DNA of 26,661 bases from Oscillospiraceae bacterium (GTDB lineage Bacteria > Bacillota > Clostridia > Oscillospirales > Ruminococcaceae): positions 1 to 26,661 of the forward strand of contig DXWR01000018.1 of the NCBI GenBank assembly GCA_019416775.1. Reading direction: 5' to 3'. The notes under the pieces are model-generated. The model saw only the letters and a program-made list of their open reading frames with translations, had not been told where the DNA came from and made no database searches. The first letter of the stretch is position 1, and the number at the start of each line of letters is the position of its first letter. Positions 1 through 9,400 of this stretch are shown here, piece after piece. The position numbers and the translations under genes are program-made.

Positions 1-67
1 ATCCCAAGAAATTCCAGTTTGAAGGGAGGATTCGGCGGCACAAAGCCGGAAAAGGAGACAAAAGGGT

Positions 68-96
68 TTGCAAAAGTCAGGGGAATTTGGTATGAT
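68..96 (+). promoter_or_regulatory. SigA-type promoter of the first operon
   Basis: TTGCAA at 68-73 and TATGAT at 91-96 are separated by 17 bases, close to the vegetative sigma consensus. Transcription would start near 103, giving a leader of about 47 bases before the phosphatase start at 150. Bases 1-66 upstream hold no gene that can be identified. Confidence 0.6.
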
Positions 97-149
97 AAGG
101 ACATACATTACTATTTGTAAACGCCGCAGCAAAGGGCGGGAGGAATACC

Positions 150-854
150 ATGCAAAGTTACCATATCTATTTGATTCGCCACGGCATGACCGCGTCCAAT
201 CTGGAAGGACGGTTTATCGGGAAAACCGATCTTCCCCTCTGCCCGGAAGGGATTGCCGGATTGGCCTCCCTGATGCAGGAAGGGGAGTACCCGGGCGTGG
301 GATTGGTGTATACCTCGCCGCTGCTGCGCTGCGTCCAGACCGCCCATCTGCTGTACCCGGAAATGGACTTGATTTCCCTGCCGCAGCTGCGGGAGTTTGA
401 CTTTGGAGACTTTGAAAATAAAAGTCTGGACCAGCTCAAGGACGATTCCCGCTTTGTCACCTTTATGGAAAATAAGATGAAATCCCCTGCCCCCGGCGGC
501 AGTGAGGGAATGGCCCAGTTTGAAAACAGAGTGATGGAAGGCTTTGAAGTGCTGCTCAAGGACATGATGAAAAAGCAGATCTTCTCCGCTGCGGTGGTCA
601 CCCACGGGGGCGTGATTATGACCCTGCTGGGGGGCTGCGGACTGCCACGAACTAAGCCATCTTATTGGAGCTGCCAGCCTGGGGAAGGCTACGGCATTTT
701 ACTGAACCTGGCGGTTTGGAGCAACGCCAAGAGCTTTGAAATCGGCGGAAAAATCCCCTATCGGGGGGAACCGGAACAGGAAGCTCAATATCATTTGGTG
801 GATCCGGAGTACATTCGCTCTTTGGATGAAAAAATGGGTGGGGACCGTTCATGA
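150..854 (+). CDS. Histidine phosphatase family protein (phosphoglycerate mutase-like)
   Basis: The 234-residue protein opens with the phosphohistidine signature LIRHGMTASN (residues 8-17, nucleophile H11). The second catalytic histidine lies in VVTHGG (H152), and an REFDFGDFE stretch sits near residues 83-91, so both core motifs of the branch 1 histidine phosphatase fold are present. Family members act on phospho-sugars, cobalamin or nucleotide intermediates, and the substrate cannot be told from sequence. GGGAGG lies just ahead of the ATG. It is the first gene of an operon; its stop overlaps the next ATG (ATGA at 851-854), which suggests translational coupling. A CobC-type role is possible, but no cobalamin genes are nearby. 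Confidence 0.88.
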   Translation: MQSYHIYLIRHGMTASNLEGRFIGKTDLPLCPEGIAGLASLMQEGEYPGVGLVYTSPLLRCVQTAHLLYPEMDLISLPQLREFDFGDFENKSLDQLKDDSRFVTFMENKMKSPAPGGSEGMAQFENRVMEGFEVLLKDMMKKQIFSAAVVTHGGVIMTLLGGCGLPRTKPSYWSCQPGEGYGILLNLAVWSNAKSFEIGGKIPYRGEPEQEAQYHLVDPEYIRSLDEKMGGDRS

Positions 855-1648
855 AGCAGGTCTTTACCGAAAGTTTTCGGGCGCTCAAGGAAAATTTCCC
901 CAAATCGGTTTGCCTGTGCTGCATGGAGCTGAGCATGGTGTTCTGCGCGTTGCTGCTGGGTGCTTTGGTCAGCATGGTGAGCAACGACATTGTTGGTATT
1001 ATAGCAGCGCTTTTGGTTTGGGTGCTGTTTGGTGCCCCGCTCAGCGCCGGGGCCAAGCGGCTGTATTGGCTGAAGGATGCCAAAGGCCGATTTTGGGAGC
1101 TGCAGCAGCTTTTCTTTTATTATTCCACCACCCACCGCTATTTTCGCCTGCTTCGCCAAGAGGTGTACCAGTTGATCTGCTGGGTGGGGCTGCTTTTATT
1201 CTGCTTTGGCCCTGCATTGAGTTTGCTCTCCGGACTGGTGCCTTTAGGGCGGGAAGGTTTTGGACAGCCCTTTTACGAGGTGCTGATGGCGGTAGTTACT
1301 TTATTACTGGCAGCGGGACTGTTGGTATTTTTCTGGTTGGGTTCCAAGTTGTTTTTGGTGCCTTATCTGTTTTTTGAACGCCCGGGACACAGTTATTTGC
1401 AGCTATTTGGCATTTCTGCTCGGATTATGAAAGGCCATGCCCGGCATTGGATCCTGCTGCTGGGGGTAGGGATATTAGGGCTGCTGGCCTGCGTTTTAAT
1501 TGTCCCCATTTTAGTGGTGCTGCCCTATCTGCGGCTGTACAGCCGGGAAGCGGCCCAGCAATGGATGCAGCAATGGTTAAAAGAAAAACAGGCTGTCCAT
1601 GGCAAAACAGGAGAAAACACGGGAGAAGAAGGAGTGTTTGGAGTTTGA
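851..1648 (+). CDS. Unrecognised multi-pass membrane protein
   Basis: The 265-residue protein is very hydrophobic. About five membrane segments can be seen near residues 22-62, 105-130, 146-172, 175-190 and 207-232, with a charged C-terminal tail. The opening, an aromatic/basic stretch followed by a long hydrophobic block, resembles the DUF975 type of bacterial membrane protein, but this is an impression rather than a match. No catalytic or transport motif is visible. It overlaps the phosphatase gene by 4 bases at its start and the proB start codon at its end (TTGA at 1645-1648), so it is co-translated with both. Nothing in the sequence links it to proline synthesis beyond operon membership. 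Confidence 0.75.
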   Translation: MKQVFTESFRALKENFPKSVCLCCMELSMVFCALLLGALVSMVSNDIVGIIAALLVWVLFGAPLSAGAKRLYWLKDAKGRFWELQQLFFYYSTTHRYFRLLRQEVYQLICWVGLLLFCFGPALSLLSGLVPLGREGFGQPFYEVLMAVVTLLLAAGLLVFFWLGSKLFLVPYLFFERPGHSYLQLFGISARIMKGHARHWILLLGVGILGLLACVLIVPILVVLPYLRLYSREAAQQWMQQWLKEKQAVHGKTGENTGEEGVFGV

Positions 1649-2505
1649 AGGATTGCAGTGAAATCAAGCGGGTGGTAATCAAGGTGGGTACTTCCACCTT
1701 GGCCTATTCCACCGGGCTTTTGAATTTGCGGAGAATCCACCAGCTGGTGGAGGTGATCTCCGATTTAAAGAACACTGGTTTGGAAATCGTGCTGGTGTCC
1801 TCCGGCGCCATCGGCGTGGGGGCAGGGGAGCTGGGCTTTTCCGGCCGTCCCCACGATATGCCTACCATTCAGGCCTGTGCTTCGGTGGGGCAGTGTGAGC
1901 TGATGCAGGTGTATTCCAACTCCTTTTTGGAGTACAACCACCGGGTGAGCCAGGTATTGATGACCCGTTACACCGTGGACCGGGAGATCAGCCGCCGGAA
2001 TCTGGAGAACACCTTCAACCGGCTGCTGCAGCTCAAGGTGATCCCCATCGTCAATGAAAACGACGCCATCTCCACCGAAGAGATTGAATTCGGCGATAAC
2101 GACACTTTGTCCGCCATTGTGGGCAAGCTCTGTGAAACCGACCTGCTGGTGATTTTAAGCGACATCGACGGCCTGTTTGATGCGGACCCCCACAAAAACC
2201 CGGATGCCAAGCTGATCCCCTATGTGGAGGGCATCACCCCGGAAATCCAAGGCTTGGCAGGAGGGCAGGGAAGCCATCTGGGCACCGGCGGCATGGTCAC
2301 TAAGATCCATGCGGCAGAAATGGCGCTGGACGCTGGCTTCCCCATGCTGATTATGAACGGAAGCCATCCCGAACAGCTCTACACCATCCTGGACGACCAG
2401 CCTGCCGGTACCTGGTTTCAGCCCAGCGCCCAGCAGTGTGAACAGCGGCGGCAGCGACTGAAGAACAAAAGCCGTTATCCCAACGACGGCAATATTATCT
2501 TATAA
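1645..2505 (+). CDS. proB: Glutamate 5-kinase
   Basis: ProB phosphorylates L-glutamate to gamma-glutamyl phosphate with ATP, the first step of proline synthesis in the cytoplasm. The amino acid kinase fold is clear: VVIKVGTSTL near the N-terminus, VLVSSGAIGVG, IPIVNENDAIS, FGDNDTLSA, LSDIDGLF and GTGGMVTKI. The frame stays open further upstream, but TTG at 1645 is the best start: AGGAG lies 10 bases ahead, it overlaps the previous stop as TTGA, and it puts the kinase motifs at their usual place. The product is 286 residues and lacks the C-terminal PUA domain of the roughly 370-residue enzymes, as in many short ProB proteins. proA follows after 24 bases. Confidence 0.94.
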   Translation: MKDCSEIKRVVIKVGTSTLAYSTGLLNLRRIHQLVEVISDLKNTGLEIVLVSSGAIGVGAGELGFSGRPHDMPTIQACASVGQCELMQVYSNSFLEYNHRVSQVLMTRYTVDREISRRNLENTFNRLLQLKVIPIVNENDAISTEEIEFGDNDTLSAIVGKLCETDLLVILSDIDGLFDADPHKNPDAKLIPYVEGITPEIQGLAGGQGSHLGTGGMVTKIHAAEMALDAGFPMLIMNGSHPEQLYTILDDQPAGTWFQPSAQQCEQRRQRLKNKSRYPNDGNIIL

Positions 2506-2529
2506 ACGGCAAATTAAGGAGGAATTGAT

Positions 2530-3780
2530 ATGGCATACGATATTACAGCGGCGGCCCTGGCCGCCAAACAAGCCTCTCAGGCGGCGTCCCTGCTGTCTAC
2601 CAAGGAGAAAAACGATGCGCTGACGGCCATCAGCCGTGTGCTGGTGGAACAGGCGGACCGTGTGTTGGAAGCCAACGCCATGGATTTGGCACAGGCAAAG
2701 GAAAACGGAATGCCCACCGTGATGCAGGACCGTCTGCTGCTGACCAAAGAGCGGATTGAGGGCATTGCCGCTTCGGTGCTGGATGTGGTGAAACTGGAAG
2801 ACCCGGTGGGCCAGGTGGTAGAGGGATACCGCACGGTCAGCGGGCTGAACATCCAGCGGATCCGGGTGCCCATGGGGGTCATCGGCATCATCTTTGAATC
2901 CCGGCCCAACGTCACGGTGGACGCCGCAGCGCTCTGCTTGAAAGCAGGCAGCGCGGTGCTGCTCCGGGGCGGCAAGGAGGCCTACCGCTCCAATCTGGCT
3001 TTTGTCCGGCTGATGCAGCAAGCGCTGGAAGAATGCGGCCTGCCCAAAGAACTGATCCAGTTGGTGGAGGACACCAGCCGGGAAACCGCTACCAAAATGA
3101 TGAAGTTAAACGGCTTGCTGGACGTGCTGATCCCCCGGGGCGGCGCCGGTTTGATCCGCTCCTGCGTGGAAAACGCCACCGTGCCGGTGATTGAGACCGG
3201 AACCGGAAACTGCCACATTTATGTGGATGCCACTGCCGATTTGGAGATGGCGGTGAACATTGTGTTTAACGCCAAAACCAGCCGTCCCAGCGTCTGCAAT
3301 GCGGTGGAAAGCCTGCTGGTGCACCGGGACGTGGCTCAAACCTTCCTGCCCATCTGTCAGAAGAAGCTGGCAGAGAAAAACGTAGAGATCCGGGGCTGCG
3401 AAGAGACCTGCAAGATCTTGGGGGATCTGGCGGTGCCCGCTACCGAAGAGGATTACGGCAAGGAATTTTTGGATTACATCATCTCCTGCAAGGTGGTGGG
3501 CAGCGTGGAGGAAGCCATCCGGCACATCAACCGTTACTCCACCGGCCACAGTGAGTGCATCGTCACCAAGGATTTGAACAGCGCCGACCAGTTTACCGCA
3601 GCGGTGGATTCGGCGGCGGTGTATGTCAACGCTTCCACCCGGTTTACCGACGGCGGCGAGTTTGGATTGGGGGCGGAGATCGGCATCTCCACCCAGAAAC
3701 TCCACGCCAGAGGTCCCATGGGACTGAAGGAGCTCACCACTGTAAAATATGTGATCCGTGGAAACGGCCAGATCCGGTAA
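2530..3780 (+). CDS. proA: Gamma-glutamyl phosphate reductase
   Basis: ProA reduces gamma-glutamyl phosphate with NADPH to glutamate 5-semialdehyde, which cyclises to pyrroline-5-carboxylate; ProB and ProA work as a pair because the acyl phosphate is labile. The 416-residue length is normal. Visible motifs are PMGVIGIIFESRPNVT, LRGGKEAYRSN, IPRGGAGLI, the catalytic-cysteine stretch SRPSVCNAVE (C256) and the C-terminal EIGISTQKLHARGPMGL. The start ATG has a strong AAGGAGG site. No proC is present in the window, so the last step must be encoded elsewhere. Confidence 0.97.
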   Translation: MAYDITAAALAAKQASQAASLLSTKEKNDALTAISRVLVEQADRVLEANAMDLAQAKENGMPTVMQDRLLLTKERIEGIAASVLDVVKLEDPVGQVVEGYRTVSGLNIQRIRVPMGVIGIIFESRPNVTVDAAALCLKAGSAVLLRGGKEAYRSNLAFVRLMQQALEECGLPKELIQLVEDTSRETATKMMKLNGLLDVLIPRGGAGLIRSCVENATVPVIETGTGNCHIYVDATADLEMAVNIVFNAKTSRPSVCNAVESLLVHRDVAQTFLPICQKKLAEKNVEIRGCEETCKILGDLAVPATEEDYGKEFLDYIISCKVVGSVEEAIRHINRYSTGHSECIVTKDLNSADQFTAAVDSAAVYVNASTRFTDGGEFGLGAEIGISTQKLHARGPMGLKELTTVKYVIRGNGQIR

Positions 3781-3811
3781 AGGAACCGTTTCTCAGGAAA
3801 GGAGAAAGGTT

Positions 3812-4615
3812 ATGGCAAAGCAAGACATTTCGTCCAAACCGGTGCAGCCAGAAACGGCGCCGGCAGAGGCAGCTCAAAAGCGTTCCTTTCGTCCCAGGGC
3901 TTTGGTGCTGGGGGTGATCACCCTGCTGTTTGCTTTGGTGGGGCTGGTGACCACGGTGATCTGGCTGGTAGGGCTGATCGGCGACGCTGTGAACAACACC
4001 TGGGAAAAACAGGCCTTGGCGGAAGTGGTGGAGCCCTTGGTGATCATCGACGTGCCCGCCTATGAGTCGGTGAACTATCTGGATGAAGTGGAAGTGATCC
4101 GGGCCGGGGTGTGGCAGTTTTTGCTGGACCATCCGGACACCTCCGGTTACCAGGAGGATTCCTTCGGCAACATTACCGTGCCCCAGTCGGACATTGAAGC
4201 CAGCATCCGCCAGATCTTGGGGGAACACGCCAACATTCACCATCAAAGCGTGGAGGACAGCTATCTCTCCATTGTGTACGACGAGGAAAATCAGGTGTAC
4301 TACCTTCCCACTACCCCCTCGGTGCTGCCCTATTCCTGCGAGGTGCTGAGCATTTCCAAAAATATGAACATCTACACCTTGGAGGTGGGTTACATCCCCC
4401 CGGGACCGTTTTGGGATGTGGGACGGCATCTGGACGAGGAACCCCAGAAAACTATGATCTACACCCTGCAAAAGGTGGATACCGACCAATATGTGGTGCT
4501 CAGCGTGGCGTTTCCCACCACCGAATCCACCGTGTCTCAGGTAGAGGCCCAGGAAGGGCTGACCAGCGACACCAACCAGTACAATGACGCCGCCACGGCG
4601 GCGCCCATCAGCTGA
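3812..4615 (+). CDS. Unrecognised membrane-anchored protein
   Basis: The 267-residue protein has a basic, proline/alanine-rich N-terminus of about 30 residues, one strong membrane helix at about residues 31-55 (VLGVITLLFALVGLVTTVIW core) and a long acidic domain that should lie outside the membrane. That domain is rich in Tyr, Asp and Val and contains no cysteine pattern or catalytic motif I recognise. The frame is open from 3758, but ATG 3812 has GGAGAAAGG at the right distance and is chosen. It sits 31 bases after proA and shares one base with the following dehydrogenase (TGATG at 4613-4617). It is probably an extracytoplasmic protein of unknown function. Confidence 0.7.
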   Translation: MAKQDISSKPVQPETAPAEAAQKRSFRPRALVLGVITLLFALVGLVTTVIWLVGLIGDAVNNTWEKQALAEVVEPLVIIDVPAYESVNYLDEVEVIRAGVWQFLLDHPDTSGYQEDSFGNITVPQSDIEASIRQILGEHANIHHQSVEDSYLSIVYDEENQVYYLPTTPSVLPYSCEVLSISKNMNIYTLEVGYIPPGPFWDVGRHLDEEPQKTMIYTLQKVDTDQYVVLSVAFPTTESTVSQVEAQEGLTSDTNQYNDAATAAPIS

Positions 4616-5343
4616 TGAAAACGGTACTGATTACCGGTGCTTCCGGCGGAATCGGGCAGGCCATGGCTTTGGCCTTTGCCCAAAACGGTTATGCCGTGGC
4701 GGTGCATTGCCGCAGTCACAAACAGGCAGCCCAGGCGTTAAAGGAACAAATCCTGGCATTGGGGCAGGACTGCCAGGTGTTCTGCGCGGATTTGACCCAG
4801 GCGGAACAAGCCAAAACCCTTTGCCGGCAGGTGCTGGACCGGTTCGGCCGGGTGGATGTGCTGGTGAACAACGCCGGGGCGGCGGAGGAAATCCTCTTCT
4901 CCGATGTGGAGGAGGATCACTGGGACTACATCCTGGACTGCAACTTAAAATCCGCCTACCGAATGATTCACGGCCTGCTTCCGAACTTTTACCGCCGGCA
5001 GGAGGGCGTGATCCTCAACATCTCCTCGGTTTGGGGACAGGTGGGAGCTGCCTGTGAAGCGGTGTATTCCGCCGCCAAAGCGGGGCTCATTGGGTTGACC
5101 AAGGCTTTGGCCAAGGAATTGGCGTTAAACGGCATCCGGGTGAACTGCATTGCTCCCGGCGCCATCGACACTCCCATGAATGCCTGCTATACCAAAGAGG
5201 AATTGGCGGAATTTTGCAAAACCGTCCCCATGGAACGGCTGGGCAGGCCGGAAGAGGTGGCTGCGGCGGCGGTGTTTTTGGCATCGGATCAGGCCAGCTA
5301 CATTACCGGCCAGGTGCTGGGCGTCAACGGCGGCATGGTATAA
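4615..5343 (+). CDS. Short-chain dehydrogenase/reductase (FabG-like)
   Basis: A classical SDR of 242 residues. It has the nucleotide-binding TGASGGIG (7-14), NNAG (85-88), catalytic Ser in NISS (137-138) and YSAAK (Y151, K155), followed by RVNCIAPGAIDTPM and a C-terminal ITGQVLGVNGGM. These features place it near FabG (3-oxoacyl-ACP reductase) and the YmfI-type SDRs. Length and motifs fit an NAD(P)H-dependent oxidoreductase, but the substrate is not determined by sequence. It lacks other fatty-acid synthesis neighbours, so a FabG role in lipid synthesis is not assured. Its ATG overlaps the preceding stop by one base. It is the last gene of the operon, 12 bases before a terminator. Confidence 0.9.
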   Translation: MKTVLITGASGGIGQAMALAFAQNGYAVAVHCRSHKQAAQALKEQILALGQDCQVFCADLTQAEQAKTLCRQVLDRFGRVDVLVNNAGAAEEILFSDVEEDHWDYILDCNLKSAYRMIHGLLPNFYRRQEGVILNISSVWGQVGAACEAVYSAAKAGLIGLTKALAKELALNGIRVNCIAPGAIDTPMNACYTKEELAEFCKTVPMERLGRPEEVAAAAVFLASDQASYITGQVLGVNGGMV

Positions 5344-5355
5344 GAAAACAAAACG

Positions 5356-5392
5356 AAAAGCGTACTGCAAAAGACTGCGGTACGCTTTTTTT
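5356..5392. terminator. Bidirectional intrinsic terminator
   Basis: AAAAGCGTAC at 5356-5365 pairs perfectly with GTACGCTTTT (5380-5389), extended inward by three more pairs (one G-U), with a T run to 5392. The A run on the other side gives a U run on the minus strand, so it can end both the plus-strand proBA operon and the minus-strand araC-type gene ending at 5408. Confidence 0.88.
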
Positions 5393-5407
5393 GTAGGATT
5401 TTTCGGC

Positions 5408-6241
5408 TTATTCCCGGTACTCTTTCCGGTATTCCCGGGGAGACATCCCCACGATCTTTTTAAAGGCAGTGGAGAAATTATGGCTGTCGGAAAAGCCCAT
5501 ATTGGCGGCAATGGCGGTGATGGGGACATTGGTGTTGGTGAGCTGGCGCTTAGCGATTTCCATTTTTTGCACCAGAATGTAGTGCTTGATGCTTTCCCCG
5601 GTCATGGCGGTAAAGAGGGTGGAGAGGTATTTTTCGTTGTACCCCAGATGGGTGGCTACCTGGCTGACCCGGATGTTTTCGTGGATGTGCCAGTTGAGAT
5701 AGTCCAAAATTTTCCCCTGGAGATCGTCCTTCACCAAAGGCTGGGAAGCGGGACGTCCCCGCAGACACTGATGCTGCAGCAGGCACAGCACCACCATGGT
5801 ATCGGCCGCCGCCACATAGGGGTCGTCGTAAAGGCGGTGATGCTTCAACAGCAGCCGCATTTGGTTCCACACCACGGTGGTGTCGGACAAAACGCCGTGT
5901 TCCGGAACACACACCATTTCATCGGAAAAGGCGGCGCAATTGGGATCTACTTCCTGAGGAAGCAGCAGCTCGGAATCGGAAAAATGCACCCAGAAAAATT
6001 CACACTGGCTGTGGAGATATCCATGCTGGTCGCTGCCGGGGGCCAGAAGCAGGTATTCCCCCTCTTTGACCGAAAACTCCCGGTTTCCGTCTGCGATAAA
6101 CAAGGCTCCCTTGACTACAATCATCAACTCATAGTCGGTGAGAAGGCGGGACAGGTGAATCCAGTTGGGATCCGGGGAGCAGAAATAGCCTGCCATATGG
6201 AAGAGCAATGGAGCCCGGCGGTTAATGCGGTGAACTTTCAC
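5408..6241 (-). CDS. AraC family transcriptional regulator
   Basis: The 277-residue protein has an N-terminal cupin-like sugar-sensing domain (roughly residues 15-150, with LIVVKGAL-like and EGEYLLLAPG stretches). Its C-terminal AraC DNA-binding domain (about 175-277) carries two helix-turn-helix units: VSQVATHLGYNEKYLSTLF, and ITAIAANMGFSDSHNFSTAF followed by GMSPREYRK. The frame is open from 6268, but the AGGAGG at 6252-6257 lies inside that extension, so GTG at 6241, 10 bases after it, is the likely start. It is divergent from the secreted arabinofuranosidase across 221 bases and is probably its local activator, responding to an arabinose-containing sugar. That is inference from placement. 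Confidence 0.92.
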   Translation of the reverse strand: MKVHRINRRAPLLFHMAGYFCSPDPNWIHLSRLLTDYELMIVVKGALFIADGNREFSVKEGEYLLLAPGSDQHGYLHSQCEFFWVHFSDSELLLPQEVDPNCAAFSDEMVCVPEHGVLSDTTVVWNQMRLLLKHHRLYDDPYVAAADTMVVLCLLQHQCLRGRPASQPLVKDDLQGKILDYLNWHIHENIRVSQVATHLGYNEKYLSTLFTAMTGESIKHYILVQKMEIAKRQLTNTNVPITAIAANMGFSDSHNFSTAFKKIVGMSPREYRKEYRE

Positions 6242-6344
6242 AGTAATGGTTCCTCCTATCAAATACAAGCCAACGGGGAAATAGGAAAGGTGCGTTTTTC
6301 CAGCAATCTTCTGACAAAATCACACCGATCCAACGAAATCGTAT

Positions 6345-6372
6345 TTGCGAAAAAGAAGCCGTTTGCTATAAT
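6345..6372 (+). promoter_or_regulatory. SigA-type promoter of the secreted glycosidase gene
   Basis: TTGCGA at 6345-6350 and TATAAT at 6367-6372 are 16 bases apart. The -10 box is perfect, while the -35 box and its spacing are sub-optimal, as expected for an activator-dependent promoter. Transcription should start near 6379, leaving a leader of about 84 bases. No clear promoter for the divergent regulator was recognised in the same gap. Confidence 0.62.
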
Positions 6373-6393
6373 TTAGAGGTAAAATTTAACTGC

Positions 6394-6439
6394 TCGCCGG
6401 ATCTTCTTCTCTGTTTTTCAGTATACAGAATTCCGGCGA
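6394..6439 (+). other. Stem-loop in the leader of the glycosidase mRNA
   Basis: TCGCCGGA at 6394-6401 pairs perfectly with TCCGGCGA at 6432-6439. The 30-base loop contains a second 5-bp stem, TCTGT 6410-6414 with ACAGA 6425-6429. An A-rich stretch and the AAAGGATG ribosome binding site follow directly. There is no U run, so it is not an intrinsic terminator; it may affect mRNA stability or translation. Confidence 0.5.
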
Positions 6440-6462
6440 AAAAAGCAAGAAAGGATGATTGC

Positions 6463-9400
6463 ATGAAGTGGAAACGACTGCTGGCCGGTGTCCTTTCTGC
6501 CGCCATGGTGGTAGCAGGGGCACAGCTTCCGGTGGGAGTTTTTGCTGCACCGTTTACGGGCAGCGAAGCCTACACCCAGCTCAGTCTCTCCTTTGAAGGG
6601 GATTTGACCGACGCTTCCCAGAACAACATCACCGTTTCCCCCAACAAAACGGTAACCTACGTGGAGGGCATTCAGGGGGGACAGGCCTTGGACCTGGACG
6701 GCTCCACCTATTTGGATCTGGGAACTTCCGGCGACCTCCAGCCAGAAAACCTCACCGTGTCCTGCTGGATTAAGCCGGATGCCGCTTTGAGCGGAGAAAA
6801 TATCCTGGCTTGGTTCAAGGACGACGGAAACTGGGCCAGCGAAGGCTGGTACATTTCTTTGAACACCGACGGCTACGTTTCGGTGCGGGTTTCCACCGGT
6901 ACCGGGGTGCAGGAAAGCACTGCCGCCGGGACTGCGGCGGAGTTTTTCCCCGTGGGTGAATGGACCCATCTGGTGGTCACCTTTGACGGGGCTGCCAACA
7001 CCTGCTCTGTCTACCGCAACGGCGTGGCTCAGACCGTGACTACCAACGGCGCTTCCAGCGGCATCAACGAAACCTCCGCCCATAAGTATATCGGCTTTAA
7101 CGGCCCCAGCTATAACGGCGGCTTCTCCAATTTTGCTTTGGACGAATTTAATGTGCTGAGCAAGTGCGCCACCCCGGCAGAAGTGGTGGCCATGTATGAG
7201 GAACAGGGAGGCAGCGTGGACCATGAGACGCTGGCTCAGGCGGATTTGGACGCCATTTCCTTTGCCAACACCAGCGGCATTACCAACAACCTTCTTCTCC
7301 CCACCCAGGGGGCCAACGGCAGCGCCATTACCTGGAAAAGCTCTGCCCCCGATGTGATCTCCACCACCGGTGTGGTCACCCGTCCGGCGGTGGGCAGCCC
7401 TGACGCCACGGTAACCCTTACTGCTACGGCGGTGAACGGAACGGCTTCTTTGACCAAGGAATTCACCTTTACCGTAGCGGCACAGACCGATTTCTCCCAG
7501 CTCACCGATTTTGCTGTTTCCGATGTGCAGCTCACCGACGAATGGTTGTTGGAAGACCTGGATCTGGAAATCGATTACCTGCTGAGCCTGGATGCGGACA
7601 AGATGCTGGTGGATTACTACAATCTGGCCGGCGTCACTACCACCTCCAACGGTACGGCGGTATCCTCCATCGTCCCCTATTCCGCAGGCACCCATTCCGG
7701 TGCGGTGAATTGGGAAGATACCAACTTCCGGGGCAACGCAGCGGGACATATGCTCTCCGGCCTGGCCTATGCCTGGGCCAATACCGTCAACGACCCCGAC
7801 CGGCAGGATGTCCATCAGCAGATTGAAGAAAAGCTGAGCTACATGATCGAAAACATGAAGCTCTGCCAGGACGCCTACGGCAACGGCTATCTGGGCGCTT
7901 TTGAGGAAGAAAACTTCACCCGTCTGGCCAACGGCCTGACCACCGGCGTAGACGGCCAGTCCATCCTGGTGCCTTGGTGGACCATGGACGCCATCCTTTC
8001 CGGACTGATCACCACCTATGAGCAGTTGAGCACCGTGGACGCCGGCAATGAAACCGCCGCCACCGCCCGGGAAATGGCTCAGTGGCTGGGCGAATGGTGC
8101 TATTCCACCATGGACGGCTTCACCCAGGCTCAGCGGGATAAAACCCTCACTATCGAATACGGCGGCATGAACAACGCCCTGTACAATCTTTATCACATCA
8201 GCGAAGGATATGAAAACCGGGATCACTTTATCGCCGGCGCCCATTACTTCGATGAAAAGAGCCTGTTCGATCAGCTGTATCAGGGCATCGACTGCCTCAG
8301 CGGCCGTCACGCCAACACCACCATTCCCAAGATCATCGGCGCCATGAACCGGTACATGACTTTAAACGGCAACACTGCTTACACCGATGACTTTGCGGAT
8401 AACGCTGCCGCCGGGGACATGAGCTATTATCTCACCGTGGCGGAAAACTTCTGGGATATTGTGGTGAACCACCACAGCTACATCACCGGCGGCAACAGCT
8501 GGCAGGAACACTTCCACGATGCGGATGTGCTGGATGCTTACCGGGACGGCTACACCAACGAAACCTGCAATGTGTACAATATGCTGAAGCTGACCCGGAT
8601 GCTGTTTGAAATCACCGGCAATCAGAAATATGCCGATTTCTACGACAACACCTACACCAACTCCATCCTCTCCGCTCAGAACCACACCAGCGGTATGTCC
8701 ACCTATTGGCAGGCTATGGGCACCGGCTATTTCAAGGTGTACTGTGAGCCCACCGAGGACTTCTGGTGCTGCACCTGCACCAGCATGGAGAGCTTCACTA
8801 AGCTCAACGACAGCATTTACTACCACAACGACAACAGTATTTATGCCGTGCTGCTTTACGGCTCCGACGTCACCTGGGCAGACAAGAACCTGGTGCTGAG
8901 CCAGACCGACTCCGCTTCCGTGGATCCGGACGAAATCTATACCGCTTCCTTTACCGTCAACAAGCTGGACGACGCCCAGGCCTTCGGCGAATTCGATCTG
9001 CGCATCCGTGTTCCCGATTGGAGCGCAGGAGATCCTGTCGTGATGGTCAACGGGGAAGAAATCAGCGATTACGGCACTTCCGGCGGTTTTATCATCCTGA
9101 ACCGGGATTGGAACGACGGCGACACCATCACCGTGGAATATCCTATGACCCTGGTGGGTTACGATCTGCCCGACGCTTCCGATACCATGGGCTTGAAGTA
9201 TGGTCCCTGGGTGCTCAGCGCTGATTTAGGGGAAGTGGGACTGGATGTCTCCGCACTGCCTACCTGGGGCTATGCGGTGCATTACGCCACCTCCACCGGC
9301 ACCGAACGGCAGATTATCTCTATGACCACCGACGGCCAGACTCCCCAGGAGTTCATTGCCGATGTGGCCAATCACTACACCGTGACCATGGATGAGGAGG

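Noticed and set aside
5180..6376. A 398-codon plus-strand open frame across the AraC-type gene
   Set aside because: It begins inside the dehydrogenase gene, crosses a bidirectional terminator and runs antisense to clear helix-turn-helix motifs.
6418..8310. A 630-codon open frame on the minus strand opposite the glycosidase
   Set aside because: It mirrors the codon structure of the real gene, has no known motif and no ribosome binding site, and is low in complexity (His/Gly/Val rich).
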